Of a stretch of DNA of 64,000 bases, positions 37,045 to 48,159 are shown one piece after another. The notes beneath the pieces were generated by a model that saw only the letters and a list, made by a program, of their open reading frames with translations, did not search any database and was not told the origin of the DNA. Source of the stretch: Mycobacterium rhizamassiliense (lineage in GTDB: Bacteria; Actinomycetota; Actinomycetes; Mycobacteriales; Mycobacteriaceae); NCBI RefSeq assembly GCF_900157375.1, contig NZ_LT721901.1:186001-250000 (forward strand), read 5' to 3'. Both the position numbers and the translations under genes were made by a program. Numbering within the stretch: the stretch's first letter is position 1; every line of letters starts with the position of its first letter.

Positions 37045-37494
37045 TCAGTTCAGGAACGGGCGCGTCGCCACGACGTAGATCGTCAGCACCGCCAGCGGCG
37101 CCACCAGTGGCAGCCATGGAACCTGCACTGGAAACGACGTCGCGACCAAACCGACGAACGTAAATCCCACGGCCGCAGCGATTGTCGGCCAGCTGCCCAG
37201 GACGGCGGCGGGGCGCGGGCCGACCGCGTGCCGGCACACCAGGTAGGCGGCGGCGCACAGTCCGGACAGCGCGGCGAGCAGCTGCGGCGGACCGGCCAGC
37301 ACGATCGTGGCGACGGCCAGCAAGACGGCGATCGTCGCGGCGGGGCGAAACACGATTCCCGCGCCGACCGCGATCACGGCCGCCGCCGCGGCGGCGAGTG
37401 GGAGCCCGTGCGTCCCGACGGCGGCCGCTCCGGCCATCAGCAGCCCGAATGCCGTTGCCAGCGTGGCGGTCCCGGTTTCCGCCAGAGACGTCAT
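37045..37494 (-). CDS. Membrane protein of the MoxR operon (Rv3162c-like)
   Basis: 149 residues, almost entirely hydrophobic, with about four to five predicted transmembrane helices (for example VATIVLAGPPQLLAALSGLCAAAYLV). ATG 37494 starts MTSLAETGTATLA, two bases after the stop of the DUF58 gene. Function unknown; last gene of the five-gene minus-strand operon and positional equivalent of Rv3162c. Confidence 0.75.
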   Translation of the reverse strand: MTSLAETGTATLATAFGLLMAGAAAVGTHGLPLAAAAAAVIAVGAGIVFRPAATIAVLLAVATIVLAGPPQLLAALSGLCAAAYLVCRHAVGPRPAAVLGSWPTIAAAVGFTFVGLVATSFPVQVPWLPLVAPLAVLTIYVVATRPFLN

Positions 37495-37496
37495 CG

Positions 37497-38765
37497 CTAC
37501 CCCCGCACCCGCACCCGCGCCCGATGCCGGCGATCCGGCAGCAGGTTCATCGACTGCTCCAGGCTGCGGCCGGTCTGCCACGACACGATGTCGACACCGA
37601 TGGTGGCCATGTCGCGGTACATCGAGGCGCGCTGCAGCGCCCATAGCCGTTCGACGAGAGAGTCCTGTTCGCCGTCGAACGGGAGGCGGTCGAGGATGTC
37701 GACAGCGACCACGACGTGCCCGCGCCTGCGCAGGTCGATCAGCGCCAGCGCGAACTCGGTATCCAGCAGTGTGGAGAACGCGATGACGATCGCGCCGGCC
37801 GGAATCGCCGCGCGCGGTGCCAGTGTGCCGGTGGTGTTTTCGAAGCGGTCGCCGGCACCGAGCACCGTGTCGAGGACGCGATAGAACTGACGCTGGCCGA
37901 TGTCCGCGCCCAGCCAGCGCGGGCGATTGTCCCCCAGCGCGACGATCCCGGCACGGTCACTGTGACGTAATGCGGTCTGCACCACCTGAGCCGCCCCGCG
38001 CACGATGCGCTCGGTGGATTCGGTCGCCGGGCCCGCCGGCTGCCGGTAGGTGTCGATGAGCACCACCACGTCGGCCGCGCGGTCGGTCAGCCGCTCGGTC
38101 ACGTGCAGCTGACCGCGGCGAGCGCTCACCGGCCAATTGACGGACCGCAGTTGGTCGCCCGGCACGAAGGGGCGGATGTCGGCGTACTCGACGCCGGGGC
38201 CGAGGTGGCGGGTCAGGTGGGCGCCTAGGCGATCGAGCAGCTCGGTCGGCGGGATGGGTGTGGACTGCGGCGGCGTCAGCGGGAAGACGATGACCTCGGC
38301 GGCGTCGACGATCGCCGTCCCCGCGACCAGCCCGCCGCGGGCGACCACATCGATTCGGGCCCGGATGAAATACCGGCCCCAGCGCTGCGCGGACGCGGCA
38401 ACCGTCTTGCCCTGGCGCCCTTGCGAATCGAGCACTTCGAGCTGCATGCCCTCGATGCCGGGAACCGTCAGTTCGACCGACGAGGCCTGGCCGGGTCCGG
38501 CCTCCTCGGTCACCCACACGGCCAGCCGCGCCTGCTCGTCTTCGAAGCAACGCTGCGAGTCGGGGTCGGCGTGCACCCGGATCGACGGCACGGGGCGCTG
38601 CCAGCTGATCGAGCAGAGCACCCCGAGCAGGGGCGCCGCGAAGGCGATGAGTTCCCAGCGGCCGCTGATCACCGCGACGGCCAGCGCCACACCCGCACAG
38701 GTCGCAATGGCCCGCGTGAGTTGCGAGGCGCGCCAGTGGAATTCGGGGTCGCTGCGGTCGGTCAC
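37497..38765 (-). CDS. DUF58 domain protein (Rv3163c-like)
   Basis: 422-residue protein. Two N-terminal hydrophobic helices (about 20-60) anchor it. The central strand-rich region precedes the DUF58/vWA-like domain, with VEYADIRPFVPGDQLRSVNWPVSARRGQLHVTE (seen in parts) and VVVLIDTYRQPAG resembling a von Willebrand A strand with a partial MIDAS. DUF58 proteins accompany MoxR ATPases and are thought to aid maturation of protein complexes. Start GTG 38765, seven bases after moxR3; the start is not certain. Confidence 0.85.
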   Translation of the reverse strand: MTDRSDPEFHWRASQLTRAIATCAGVALAVAVISGRWELIAFAAPLLGVLCSISWQRPVPSIRVHADPDSQRCFEDEQARLAVWVTEEAGPGQASSVELTVPGIEGMQLEVLDSQGRQGKTVAASAQRWGRYFIRARIDVVARGGLVAGTAIVDAAEVIVFPLTPPQSTPIPPTELLDRLGAHLTRHLGPGVEYADIRPFVPGDQLRSVNWPVSARRGQLHVTERLTDRAADVVVLIDTYRQPAGPATESTERIVRGAAQVVQTALRHSDRAGIVALGDNRPRWLGADIGQRQFYRVLDTVLGAGDRFENTTGTLAPRAAIPAGAIVIAFSTLLDTEFALALIDLRRRGHVVVAVDILDRLPFDGEQDSLVERLWALQRASMYRDMATIGVDIVSWQTGRSLEQSMNLLPDRRHRARVRVRG

Positions 38766-38772
38766 GGCGGGC

Positions 38773-39762
38773 TCATTGAGCGTCGCCGTGCCCGGAGGCC
38801 GTTCTGGGCACCGGTAGGCGCCGCAACAGTTCCCCGACGACGTCGGCGCCCTGGATCTTGCGCACCCACATCTCGGGTCGCAATGTGATCCGGTGCGCGA
38901 TCGCCGCCGTGGCAAGCTCTTTGACGTCCTCGGGGATCACGTAGTCGCGCCCAAGCAGCAACGCGCGGGCACGGGCCAGCTGAACCAGGTCGAGTTCGGC
39001 GCGCGGGCTGGCGCCCACCGCGACCTGCGGATGGCGCCGGGTCGCGGTGGCCAGCGAGACCACGTAATGCAGGACGTCCTCGTGCACGGTGACCTGCTCG
39101 ACGGATTCGCGCATCGCCAGCAGATCGTGGGCGTCCACCACCTGGTTGACCGTCGGCTCGGCCGAACCCCGGTCCAGCCTGCGGCGCAGCATCGACGCCT
39201 CGTCGCGCTCGGACAGATAGCGCAGTTCCAGCCGCATCGCGAACCGATCCAGTTGCGCCTCCGGTAGCGGGTAGGTGCCCTCGTACTCGATCGGATTGTC
39301 GGTCGCCAGCACGACGAACGGCGCGGGCAGCTTGTGGGTTTCGCCGTCGATACTGACCTGGCGCTCGGCCATCGCCTCGAGCAACGCGGCCTGCGTCTTC
39401 GGCGGTGTTCGGTTGATCTCGTCGGCGAGCAGCAGGTTGGTGAAGATGGGTCCGGAGCGGAAAGCGAAACGTCCCGACTGCATGTCGTAGATCGTCGAGC
39501 CAAGCAGGTCGGCCGGCAGCAGGTCAGGGGTGAACTGGACCCGGGTGAAGCGCAGCCCCAGCGCTGCGGCGAACGATCGTGCGATCAGCGTCTTGCCCAG
39601 GCCGGGCAGGTCTTCGATGAGCACGTGTCCGCGCGCGAGGACGGCGGTGAGAATCAGCGTCAGAGCGGCGCGCTTTCCCACCACCACGCGTTCGATCTCG
39701 TCGAGCACGGCCTCACAGTGCGCGGTGGTGGTCGCGGCTGGCATCGTGGCACCCTCGGTCAT
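38773..39762 (-). CDS. moxR3: MoxR family AAA+ ATPase (MoxR3)
   Basis: 329-residue AAA+ ATPase of the MoxR group. VLIEDLPGLGKTLIARSFA is Walker A, LLLADEINRTPPKTQAALLEAM contains Walker B and the adjoining family motif, and VLATDNPIEYEGTYPLPEAQLDRFAMRL (in parts) has sensor 1 and the arginine-finger region. MoxR proteins act as chaperone-like remodelers. It overlaps the upstream gene by four bases and corresponds to Rv3164c. Confidence 0.92.
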   Translation of the reverse strand: MTEGATMPAATTTAHCEAVLDEIERVVVGKRAALTLILTAVLARGHVLIEDLPGLGKTLIARSFAAALGLRFTRVQFTPDLLPADLLGSTIYDMQSGRFAFRSGPIFTNLLLADEINRTPPKTQAALLEAMAERQVSIDGETHKLPAPFVVLATDNPIEYEGTYPLPEAQLDRFAMRLELRYLSERDEASMLRRRLDRGSAEPTVNQVVDAHDLLAMRESVEQVTVHEDVLHYVVSLATATRRHPQVAVGASPRAELDLVQLARARALLLGRDYVIPEDVKELATAAIAHRITLRPEMWVRKIQGADVVGELLRRLPVPRTASGHGDAQ

Positions 39763-40241
39763 ACCTGTTCCAACTTTCGCAGGATCTCTTCGAACGCCTC
39801 GCGGCCCGGGCCCGGCTGGTGGTCACCGGAACGAGTGATGTTGTTGGGGTTGATCCAATCCCAGAGTTCGGGGCCGAACAGCATGCGGCCGGAGGCGTGA
39901 AATGCCGCCGGGTCCTTGGCCAGTCGTTGGCCGGTGGCAATTTCGTAGCGCCGCGCGAGCATGGGCCGCAGGTGCCGGTCCCAGTCGCCGCGGGTGGACT
40001 CCGACCACCGCACCGTCGTCTCGGTGGTGGCAAGCCAGCGGCGCAGCGACTCCCCCGGCTCGTCGGCGTCCAGCTCCCCCTCGGGCTGCTGGTCGCTGCC
40101 CAGGATGCGGCGGATGCTGAGCAATACCAAAGCCAGCGCGACGCCGGCCGCCGCCACGACGAACCGGCGATCCTGCACGGTCAATGCCAGCAGCTCCACC
40201 ACGACGATGAGGCAAACACCAAGGGCGATAAGCCTTCTCAT
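39759..40241 (-). CDS. Membrane protein of the MoxR operon (Rv3165c-like)
   Basis: 160 residues. Two adjacent hydrophobic segments (about 3-22 and 28-45) are followed by a hydrophilic cytoplasmic-type domain with SGRMLFGPELWDWINPNN. No known enzyme motif. Four-base overlaps with both neighbours show tight coupling to moxR3 and the DUF4129 gene. Confidence 0.78.
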   Translation of the reverse strand: MRRLIALGVCLIVVVELLALTVQDRRFVVAAAGVALALVLLSIRRILGSDQQPEGELDADEPGESLRRWLATTETTVRWSESTRGDWDRHLRPMLARRYEIATGQRLAKDPAAFHASGRMLFGPELWDWINPNNITRSGDHQPGPGREAFEEILRKLEQV

Positions 40242-41179
40242 ACGGGGCTCCGGAGTTCGTTCAAGACCAGCTCCAGCACGTTCACCGCCGTCTCGCGATG
40301 CCCCTCGCTCATCACGTGCGGCGAAAACCGGGCCTCTTCAAACAGGTTCACCAGCTCGACGGCGTTATCGGCTTGCAGCGCACGGTGTTCGACGGCGCGG
40401 GCCAGAACCTCGGTCGGGGTGTCGAACTCCTGGGGAACGGCACCGGGAACATTCGCGAGCTCGCGCTCCATCGTGGCGTAGCACGCGATGATCGCCTCCC
40501 GCGGCTCGCGGCTGAGGTCGACCATCTCGGCCAATCCGAGCTCGGCCGCCCGCGCCAGCGACTCGGAACGTCTTGGCGGAACATCGGATTCGGTGTCACC
40601 CTCGGCAAGGCTGGCCGGCGCCGGGCCTCGCGACCGCCGCTTACTGAGGATCGTTCCCACGACGAGCAGCAGCATCATCGGGATCACGGCGGCCAGAAGA
40701 ACTCCGAACATATCGCCGTTCTCGTTGCGCGGGCGCCGGGGTTGCGGCGGCTGGCCGCCGTGCGGTGGGGCCTGTGCGCCCACGTCAGGTGGCGCCCCCG
40801 GCGGCGGGGCGTCGTGCGGCAGCCATAACCGGGACAGCAGCATCGCGATGATCAACCACGCGACGATCACGCCCAGGCCGATAAACAACACCCGCCAGCT
40901 CGGCCTGCCCCGGCCGGTGCCCAGCATGTCGGAGAGATCCCTCGTGGTGGGCGCTGCCACGCGCGGATCCCGCAGCCGAGCGATGACCGCCACCCCGAGC
41001 AGTGTCAACGTCGCGCTCAACAAGACGATGACGAACATCGTGGCCGCGCGACCACCGCCCGGCTCGGCATGCGTCATCCGGTCGCGTGCCGGCAGATACC
41101 CGCGCAGGGCGGCCGCGACAACGATCAACAGCACGATCAGCGCAACAACACGCCTCGTCGGCTTGTCAACACCGGGCAT
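40238..41179 (-). CDS. DUF4129-containing membrane protein (Rv3166c-like)
   Basis: 313 residues with four hydrophobic segments: near the N-terminus, near residues 47-67, around 100-120 and around 160-180. Between the third and fourth is a Pro/Gly-rich loop. The C-terminal hydrophilic domain, with AREAIIACYATMEREL-type helix and PTEVLARAVEHR, matches DUF4129, usually found next to MoxR/DUF58. First gene of the operon. ATG 41179 is chosen (MPGVDKPTRR); a start at 41221 is possible. Confidence 0.78.
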   Translation of the reverse strand: MPGVDKPTRRVVALIVLLIVVAAALRGYLPARDRMTHAEPGGGRAATMFVIVLLSATLTLLGVAVIARLRDPRVAAPTTRDLSDMLGTGRGRPSWRVLFIGLGVIVAWLIIAMLLSRLWLPHDAPPPGAPPDVGAQAPPHGGQPPQPRRPRNENGDMFGVLLAAVIPMMLLLVVGTILSKRRSRGPAPASLAEGDTESDVPPRRSESLARAAELGLAEMVDLSREPREAIIACYATMERELANVPGAVPQEFDTPTEVLARAVEHRALQADNAVELVNLFEEARFSPHVMSEGHRETAVNVLELVLNELRSPV

Positions 41180-41277
41180 TGGCACACCACTCGACCGGTT
41201 TACCCGCCGCCGTTGCGGCACAGGCTTGTTTCATACTTGCATGTCAGGTGGTCATGTGGCCAGGAACAGCGGATGCT

Positions 41278-41925
41278 TCAGCCGACGTATCGCCCCAGCG
41301 CCCACACCCGATCCCCGGGTGGCCGCGCCTCCTCAACGCGCTTGCCGTCCTGAAACAACTCGTCCTGTTGCACCAACTTGGCGTCGATCGCTTCCTCCCA
41401 CGCCTTTGCCGGACCCACACCGTAATGCCGCCACGGCACCAGGTCATCCATGACGAGCGCGGTGCGATCGGAAGAGAGGGCACGCATGTTGCAGATGTCG
41501 GCGTGGGCTACGCCGTAATCGTGGCCGCCGTCGATGAACACCAGATCGAAGCGCAGGTCGGGATTGCCGTCTGCGAAGGCAGGCACCGTCTCTCGCGAGT
41601 CGCCGGAAATGAGCGTGTGACGGCCGGGGAATGTCTTGTCGATGAGCTTCTTGTTGACCGCGACCGAGGCGTGCTCGCCGAGGTCGAAGGAGACGACCGT
41701 GGCGTCGGGTACGTATTTGAGCAACGCATAGCTGGAACATCCAGCGTTGAAACCAATTTCGGCGATCCGGCGGGCCCGGGTACGCCTGGCGACCTGGACT
41801 AGATACATCAGTTCCTCGGCCGAGCTCGATCCCTCGCCGGCGCCCATCCGTCTCAGCAGCAGCCGCCAGTACAGCCGTCGCTCAACCCGTTTCATGTGTT
41901 TTATCGCTGCAGGTGGTGCACCCAT
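41278..41925 (-). CDS. Class I SAM-dependent methyltransferase
   Basis: 215 residues with a Rossmann-type methyltransferase fold: IAEIGFNAGCSSYALL is the SAM-binding glycine loop, TVVSFDLGEHASV motif II, and FDLVFIDGGHDYGVAHADI the metal/DGGH motif of the Methyltransf_24 group. The acceptor is unknown. ATG 41925 gives MGAPPAAIKHMKRVE; a second Met at 41895 is equally possible. It has no counterpart at this position in M. tuberculosis as I recall. Confidence 0.75.
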   Translation of the reverse strand: MGAPPAAIKHMKRVERRLYWRLLLRRMGAGEGSSSAEELMYLVQVARRTRARRIAEIGFNAGCSSYALLKYVPDATVVSFDLGEHASVAVNKKLIDKTFPGRHTLISGDSRETVPAFADGNPDLRFDLVFIDGGHDYGVAHADICNMRALSSDRTALVMDDLVPWRHYGVGPAKAWEEAIDAKLVQQDELFQDGKRVEEARPPGDRVWALGRYVG

Positions 41926-41981
41926 GGCAGAGTAACTTCCCGCCTTCGGCGCGTGGGAAACTCGGGGCGCCCCGCACCCCA

Positions 41982-42944
41982 TCAGTGGGCGGAGCCGATC
42001 GGCGCCACGACGGGTGTCAGTTCCCACTTGTCCAACCAGGGCTTGATGAGTTCGGCGGCGGAAATTTTTCCCGGCTTTGCGCAGCCGGTGGCGGGATCGT
42101 TGGGGTCGCCGCCGCGGATCAGGATGCCGACCGCGGTTACGGTCCCGTCGGTTTGGACGAGGTACACGGGTCCGCCGGAATCCCCACACTGGGCGTCGGC
42201 CCTGAACCCCACCTTGCTCTCGGTGAGATAAATGACGGGACCGCAGGCCGGCGCATTGGTTGTCATGCCGAATTTGCAGAGCAGTTGGCCCGACGTCACC
42301 GTTGCGGAGACACCGGAAACGGGCCACGCCCCGGTGACGGCCGGCGCCTGGGGAACCGCATCACCGTCGAGCACGACGAGGCCGATGTCGTGTTGTTCGC
42401 CAACTGTGCCCTCGTTGACCGTTCGGCTGAAGTGACCGACTGTCACGTAGCCGTGCGAGCTTGCCGAATTGATGACGACCGGGCTGGCACCGCCGGACTT
42501 ATTGCAGTGACCTGCGGTGAGAAAGGCGGGCTGGCGAGTGCGCGTAGTGACCAAAAACCCGGCAGTACAACCGGTTACGACCGAACCGTCCGAAGCGTCG
42601 ACCTCGACGCCGACGCCCGGTCCGATGGCGCTCGCGGTGGGTAACGCGAGGTGGGTGGGTAATGGCCGGCGCAAAGGCAGCCAGATGGCGGCGACGAACA
42701 GGGCCGCGGTCGCCAGCCCCAACACCGTCACCTTCGACATTCCAGGTCGCTCGCGCCGCGGGGGCGTGTAGGCCAGCGCCGTCCCACGGAACGTTGTCGG
42801 TGCGGGTGCAGCCTTGCGTTGGACGCGCCTGATGACGACGGGCCCCAACGCCACTGCCAAGCATGCCAACGCGGCGGCCAGTAATTCGACGGTGCGGACC
42901 GGCGATTGCATCGCCAGAATGCTCGCGCGGATCGCCGTGGGCAT
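41982..42944 (-). CDS. Membrane-anchored trypsin-like serine protease
   Basis: 320 residues. Two N-terminal hydrophobic segments (about 19-40 and 72-91) anchor the protein, followed by an S1-family protease domain outside the membrane. FLTAGHCNKSG supplies the catalytic His, GEQHDIGLVVLDG the Asp, and AQCGDSGGPVYLV the Ser with the GDSGGP motif. Several Cys could form disulfides. The start lies two bases after the SDR stop, so the two share an operon. Target unknown. Confidence 0.88.
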   Translation of the reverse strand: MPTAIRASILAMQSPVRTVELLAAALACLAVALGPVVIRRVQRKAAPAPTTFRGTALAYTPPRRERPGMSKVTVLGLATAALFVAAIWLPLRRPLPTHLALPTASAIGPGVGVEVDASDGSVVTGCTAGFLVTTRTRQPAFLTAGHCNKSGGASPVVINSASSHGYVTVGHFSRTVNEGTVGEQHDIGLVVLDGDAVPQAPAVTGAWPVSGVSATVTSGQLLCKFGMTTNAPACGPVIYLTESKVGFRADAQCGDSGGPVYLVQTDGTVTAVGILIRGGDPNDPATGCAKPGKISAAELIKPWLDKWELTPVVAPIGSAH

Positions 42945-42946
42945 AA

Positions 42947-43822
42947 TTAGTCAGGCGTGAACGGCCGGAAGCTGCCGTCGAGGACTTCGAGGTGGCCGAT
43001 CGTGCGTCCCGTCACCGCCGCCGGGTCCACCAGCACCAACTGCACTGCGGCCCTGGCGAATTCGTCTTCGGAAGAGGTGTCGTCGAACGCGGTCGCATAG
43101 TAGGACAGGCCGGGCGTCATGATCGGTTTCGACGGCGCCAGCGCGTTCACCGCGACGTGATGGCCGGCCAGGTCGAATGCCGCGCACTGCGTGAGATGCT
43201 CGAGGGCCGCCTTGGAGCCGCCGTAACCGGGCAGGACGCCGCCGCTGCGGTCCGGATACGGGCCGTCGCCGGGCAGCCGAGACGCGACCGAGGTGATGTT
43301 GACGATCGAGCCGCCGCCGGCGGTGATCATGTCCGGAGACACCAGCTGCATCAACTCATAGGCCGCGAAGACGGCGACCTCGAAGTGGCGCCGGAAGGCG
43401 TGCAGGGGGGTGCTGACAAACCCGGGCCAGCCGGGCTTGGCGCCACCGGCTCCCGCGGGCTTGGGCGCCTTGGGGCGTGCCTCGGCGCCGGGCACCGGCG
43501 GGCGCCCGGGCGCGGTGAAGGCGGCGTTGTTGATCAGGATTGTGATGGGGCCCAGCGCTTCTCGCGCCTCGCCGACCAGCCGGGCGATGTCGTCGCGGTC
43601 GGTCAGGTCGGCGCGCACGGCGACCGCGCGGCCGCCCGCGGCCTCGATGGCCGCGACCGTCTCCCCGATGGTTCCCGGCAGCCGGTCGTCCCACACCTGC
43701 TCGGTGCGCCCGACGACGGCCACGGCCGCACCCTCGGCGGCAAGCTGCAGCGCGATCGCCCGGCCCAGCCCGCGACTTGCGCCGGTGACGATCGCGGTCC
43801 GGCCGTCGAGGCGAGGCGTCAT
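42947..43822 (-). CDS. Short-chain dehydrogenase/reductase
   Basis: 291-residue classical SDR. AIVTGASRGLGRAIAL is the NAD(P)-binding TGxxxGxG, ILINNAAF the NNA motif, VNITSVASR holds the catalytic Ser and GYGGSKAALEHL the YxxxK pair. A Pro/Gly/Ala-rich insertion (APGRPPVPGAEARPKAPKPAG) after NNAAF is unusual. The arginine after the first motif (VVGRTEQ) favours NADP(H). It overlaps the TetR gene by four bases, which suggests control by it. Confidence 0.88.
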   Translation of the reverse strand: MTPRLDGRTAIVTGASRGLGRAIALQLAAEGAAVAVVGRTEQVWDDRLPGTIGETVAAIEAAGGRAVAVRADLTDRDDIARLVGEAREALGPITILINNAAFTAPGRPPVPGAEARPKAPKPAGAGGAKPGWPGFVSTPLHAFRRHFEVAVFAAYELMQLVSPDMITAGGGSIVNITSVASRLPGDGPYPDRSGGVLPGYGGSKAALEHLTQCAAFDLAGHHVAVNALAPSKPIMTPGLSYYATAFDDTSSEDEFARAAVQLVLVDPAAVTGRTIGHLEVLDGSFRPFTPD

Positions 43823-44421
43823 CGCGTCACCCCGTGCACCACGATGGCGGTGGTCTGGGCCACCCACGCGTCGTCGAGCTCTTCCTCGGGGCGCAGCAGC
43901 ATTCGCAGCATCGTCGCTCCCCCGATCATTTCGATGAGCCGGTCCGGGTCCACGTCGGGATGCGCCTGGCCGCGGTCGACCGCCTCGCGCAGCCGCACCC
44001 GGACCGCGATGAACAGGTCGGTGAAGCGCGACATCACCCGGGCGTTGAGGTCGGGGTCGGCGGTCATGTCGGCGACCAGGCCGGGCAGCGCCGCGCGCAC
44101 CACCGGCGCGGTGAACACCTGCCGGGTGGCCTCGATCATCATCCGCAGGTCGGCCGCGAAGTCGCCGGCGGGCGCCTCCAGGGCGCTCGGCGCCGTCGGA
44201 AACACCGCCTCGTGCACCAACTCCGCCTTGCTCGACCAGCGGCGGTACAGCGCCGACTTGGTGGTGCCCGCACGCTCCGCGACCGCGGCGAGGCTCAGGT
44301 TGGAGTAGCCGATCTGGACAAGCAGTTCGGCGGTCGCCGATAGGATGGCCGAGTCGATCCGCGGGTCCCGGGGGCGGCCGGCACCTGGGCCCTTGTCAAG
44401 GTCGGACGGGTCTGCTTTCAT
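43819..44421 (-). CDS. TetR family regulator (Rv3167c orthologue)
   Basis: 200 residues. The N-terminal DNA-binding domain reads GRPRDPRIDSAILSATAELL then YSNLSLAAVAERAGTTKSALYRRWSSKAELV, typical of TetR. It is divergent from an APH-type gene with 55 bases between the starts, as Rv3167c and Rv3168 are in M. tuberculosis, where Rv3167c has been linked to phagosome escape and PDIM-related expression. ATG 44421 begins MKADPSDLDKG. Confidence 0.88.
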   Translation of the reverse strand: MKADPSDLDKGPGAGRPRDPRIDSAILSATAELLVQIGYSNLSLAAVAERAGTTKSALYRRWSSKAELVHEAVFPTAPSALEAPAGDFAADLRMMIEATRQVFTAPVVRAALPGLVADMTADPDLNARVMSRFTDLFIAVRVRLREAVDRGQAHPDVDPDRLIEMIGGATMLRMLLRPEEELDDAWVAQTTAIVVHGVTR

Positions 44422-45612
<1,191 letters not shown>

Positions 45613-45613
<1 letters not shown>

Positions 45614-46728
45614 TGCTCGGACCGCTCGACGAATTCCCGGTACACCAGATTCCCCAGCCGATCGCCTGGCCGGGCTCCTCGGACCGCAACTTCTACGACC
45701 GCTCCTATTACAACGCCCACGACCGCACCGGGGACATCTTCGTGATCAGCGGCATCGGCTACTACCCCAACCTCGGGGTGAAGGACGCGTTCCTGCTCGT
45801 CAGGCGCGGGGATACCCAGACCGCCGTGCACGTTTCGGACGCCATTGACCAAGATCGGCTCAACCAGCACGTCAACGGCTACCGGATCGAGGTCGTCGAG
45901 CCGCTGCACAAGCTGCGGCTGATCCTCGATGAAACCGAAGGCATGGCAGCCGATCTCACCTGGAATGGTCTGTTCGACGTCGTCCAGGAGCAGCGGCACA
46001 TCCTGCGCTCCGGCAACCGGATCACGCTGGACGCGCAGCGCTTCGCGCAGCTGGGCAGCTGGAGCGGTCACATCGTGATCGACGGCGAGGAAATCGTCGT
46101 CGACCCCAACACCTGGCTGGGCAGCCGCGACCGGTCCTGGGGCATCCGCCCGATCGGCGAGGCCGAGCCCGCCGGCCGGCCGGCCGACCCGCCCTTCGAG
46201 GGCATGTGGTGGCTCTACGTGCCCATGGCGTTCGACGACTTCGCGATCGTGCTGATCATCCAGGAGGAGCCCAACGGGTTCCGCTCACTCAACGACTGCA
46301 CCCGGATCTGGCGAGACGGCCGCGTCGAGCAGCTGGGCTGGCCGCGGGTCAAGATCCACTACCGGTCTGGCACCCGGATCCCGACCGGCGCGACGATCGA
46401 CGCCACCACGCCCGACGGCACCCCGGTCCACTTCGACGTCGAGTCCAAGCTCCCCGTCCCGATCCACGTCGGCGGTGGCTACGGCGGCGACTCCGACTGG
46501 ATCCACGGGATGTGGAAGGGCGAAAAGTTCGCCGAGCGACTGACTTACGACATGACCGACCCGGCCATCATCGGCCGGGCGGGCTTCGGCGTCATCGACC
46601 ATGTCGGGCGCGCGGTGTGCCGCGATGGCGACGGCGAGCCGGTCGAGGGCTGGGGCCTCTACGAGCACGGCGCGCTGGGCCGCCACGACCCGTCCGGTTT
46701 CGCCGATTGGTTGACGGTGGCGCCCTAA
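45613..46728 (+). CDS. Conserved protein of unknown function (Rv3169 orthologue)
   Basis: 371 residues, beginning MLGPLDEFPVHQIPQPIAWPG. The composition is rich in beta strands and Trp/Tyr (DRTGDIFVISGIGYYPN, FEGMWWLYVPMAFDDFAIV, DSDWIHGMWKGEKFAE), reminiscent of lipocalin-like hydroxyneurosporene-synthase-type folds, though that is a guess. ATG overlaps the kinase stop by one base, so the two are translationally coupled, as in M. tuberculosis. Confidence 0.85.
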
Positions 46729-46803
46729 CCTTTTCGATTTGCCGCGCCGAACGTCGCATCCGCCTGGCCAGAGGTTTGCCATCGGCGTGGTGTCAACGTA
46801 AGT

Positions 46804-48159
46804 ATGGGAGGCGTGCCGAACTCGCCGTGGAATGTCGACGTGGTGGTGGTCGGCGCCGGCTTCGCAGGTCTGGCGGCGGCGCGCGAGCTGACCCAGCAGG
46901 GCTATGACGTGCTGGTTTTCGAGGGCCGCGACCGCGTCGGCGGGCGTTCGTTCACCGGCAGCGTCGCGGGACTGCCTGCGGATATGGGCGGCACGTTCGT
47001 CGGCCCGACGCAAGACGCCGTGCTCGCGCTGGCGGCCGAACTGGGGGTCGCGAGCACGCCGACCTACCACGACGGCAAGAACGTGATCCAGTGGCGCGGC
47101 CGGACGCGGTCCTACCGCGGCACCATCCCCAGGCTGTCCCTGGCCGGGCTGATCGACATCGGCCGGCTGCGTTGGCAATTCGAGCGAATCGCGCGCCGAA
47201 TCCCGGTCTCGGCGCCCTGGGCCGCACACGATGCGCGCCAGCTGGACGGCCTGTCGCTGGGTGCGTGGCTGCGGGCGGCGCGCGCCACCGCCTCGTCCCG
47301 CGACCTGATGGCGATCATGGCCCGGGTCACCTGGGGATGCGAACCCGACGACGTGTCGATGCTGCACGCGGCGCGCTACATCCACACCGCGGGCGGGCTG
47401 GACCGGTTGCTCGACGTCGAGAACGGCGCCCAACAGGACCGATTCCCCGGCGGCACCCAGCAAATCGCGAAGGCGGCCGCGGCCGAGCTGGGCGACCGGG
47501 TCGTGTTGGACGCCCCGGTCCGGCGCATCGACCGCCACGACAGGGGCGTCACGGTCACCTCCGACCGCGGCCAAGCCGAGGCGGGGTTCGTCATCGTCGC
47601 GGTCCCGCCGGCCCAGCGTGCGCCGATCGAGTTCGCTCCCCCGCTGCCCGCGGGGTACCAACAACTCGCGCAGCATTGGCCGCAGGGCCGGCTCAGCAAG
47701 GCCTACGCGGCGTATTCGACACCGTTCTGGCGGGCCAACGGCTTCTCGGGTCAGGCGCTTTCGGACAAGGGACCGGTGTTCATCACGTTCGACGTCAGCC
47801 CGCACGACGATGGGCCGGGCATCCTGATGGGGTTCGTGGACGCGCGGGCATTCGATTCCCTGCCCACCGACCAGCGCCGCCGGGACGCGTTGCGCTGCTT
47901 CGCCTCCCTGTTCGGCGACCGGGCGCTCGATCCGCTGGACTACGTCGATCAGCGTTGGGGCGCAGAGGATTTCGCGCCGGGCGGCCCGACGGCGGCGGTG
48001 CCGCCGGGGTCGTGGACACGCTTCGGGCCGTGGCTGCGCGAACCGGTCGGGCCGATTCACTGGGCCGGCACCGAGACCGCGGACGAATGGACCGGATTCC
48101 TCGACGGCGCGGTCCGATCCGGCCAACGGGCGGCCGCCGACGTCATCGCCAAGCTATGA
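46804..48159 (+). CDS. aofH: Flavin-containing monoamine oxidase AofH
   Basis: 451-residue FAD amine oxidase. [20 protein letters not shown] is the dinucleotide fold, [11 protein letters not shown] the RxGGR motif, and the C-terminal [24 protein letters not shown] the FAD-contact motif of monoamine oxidases. It oxidises primary amines to aldehydes with H2O2 release. Orthologue of Rv3170. Its end overlaps the convergent hydrolase gene by six bases. Confidence 0.93.
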   Translation: MGGVPNSPWNVDVVVVGAGFAGLAAARELTQQGYDVLVFEGRDRVGGRSFTGSVAGLPADMGGTFVGPTQDAVLALAAELGVASTPTYHDGKNVIQWRGRTRSYRGTIPRLSLAGLIDIGRLRWQFERIARRIPVSAPWAAHDARQLDGLSLGAWLRAARATASSRDLMAIMARVTWGCEPDDVSMLHAARYIHTAGGLDRLLDVENGAQQDRFPGGTQQIAKAAAAELGDRVVLDAPVRRIDRHDRGVTVTSDRGQAEAGFVIVAVPPAQRAPIEFAPPLPAGYQQLAQHWPQGRLSKAYAAYSTPFWRANGFSGQALSDKGPVFITFDVSPHDDGPGILMGFVDARAFDSLPTDQRRRDALRCFASLFGDRALDPLDYVDQRWGAEDFAPGGPTAAVPPGSWTRFGPWLREPVGPIHWAGTETADEWTGFLDGAVRSGQRAAADVIAKL

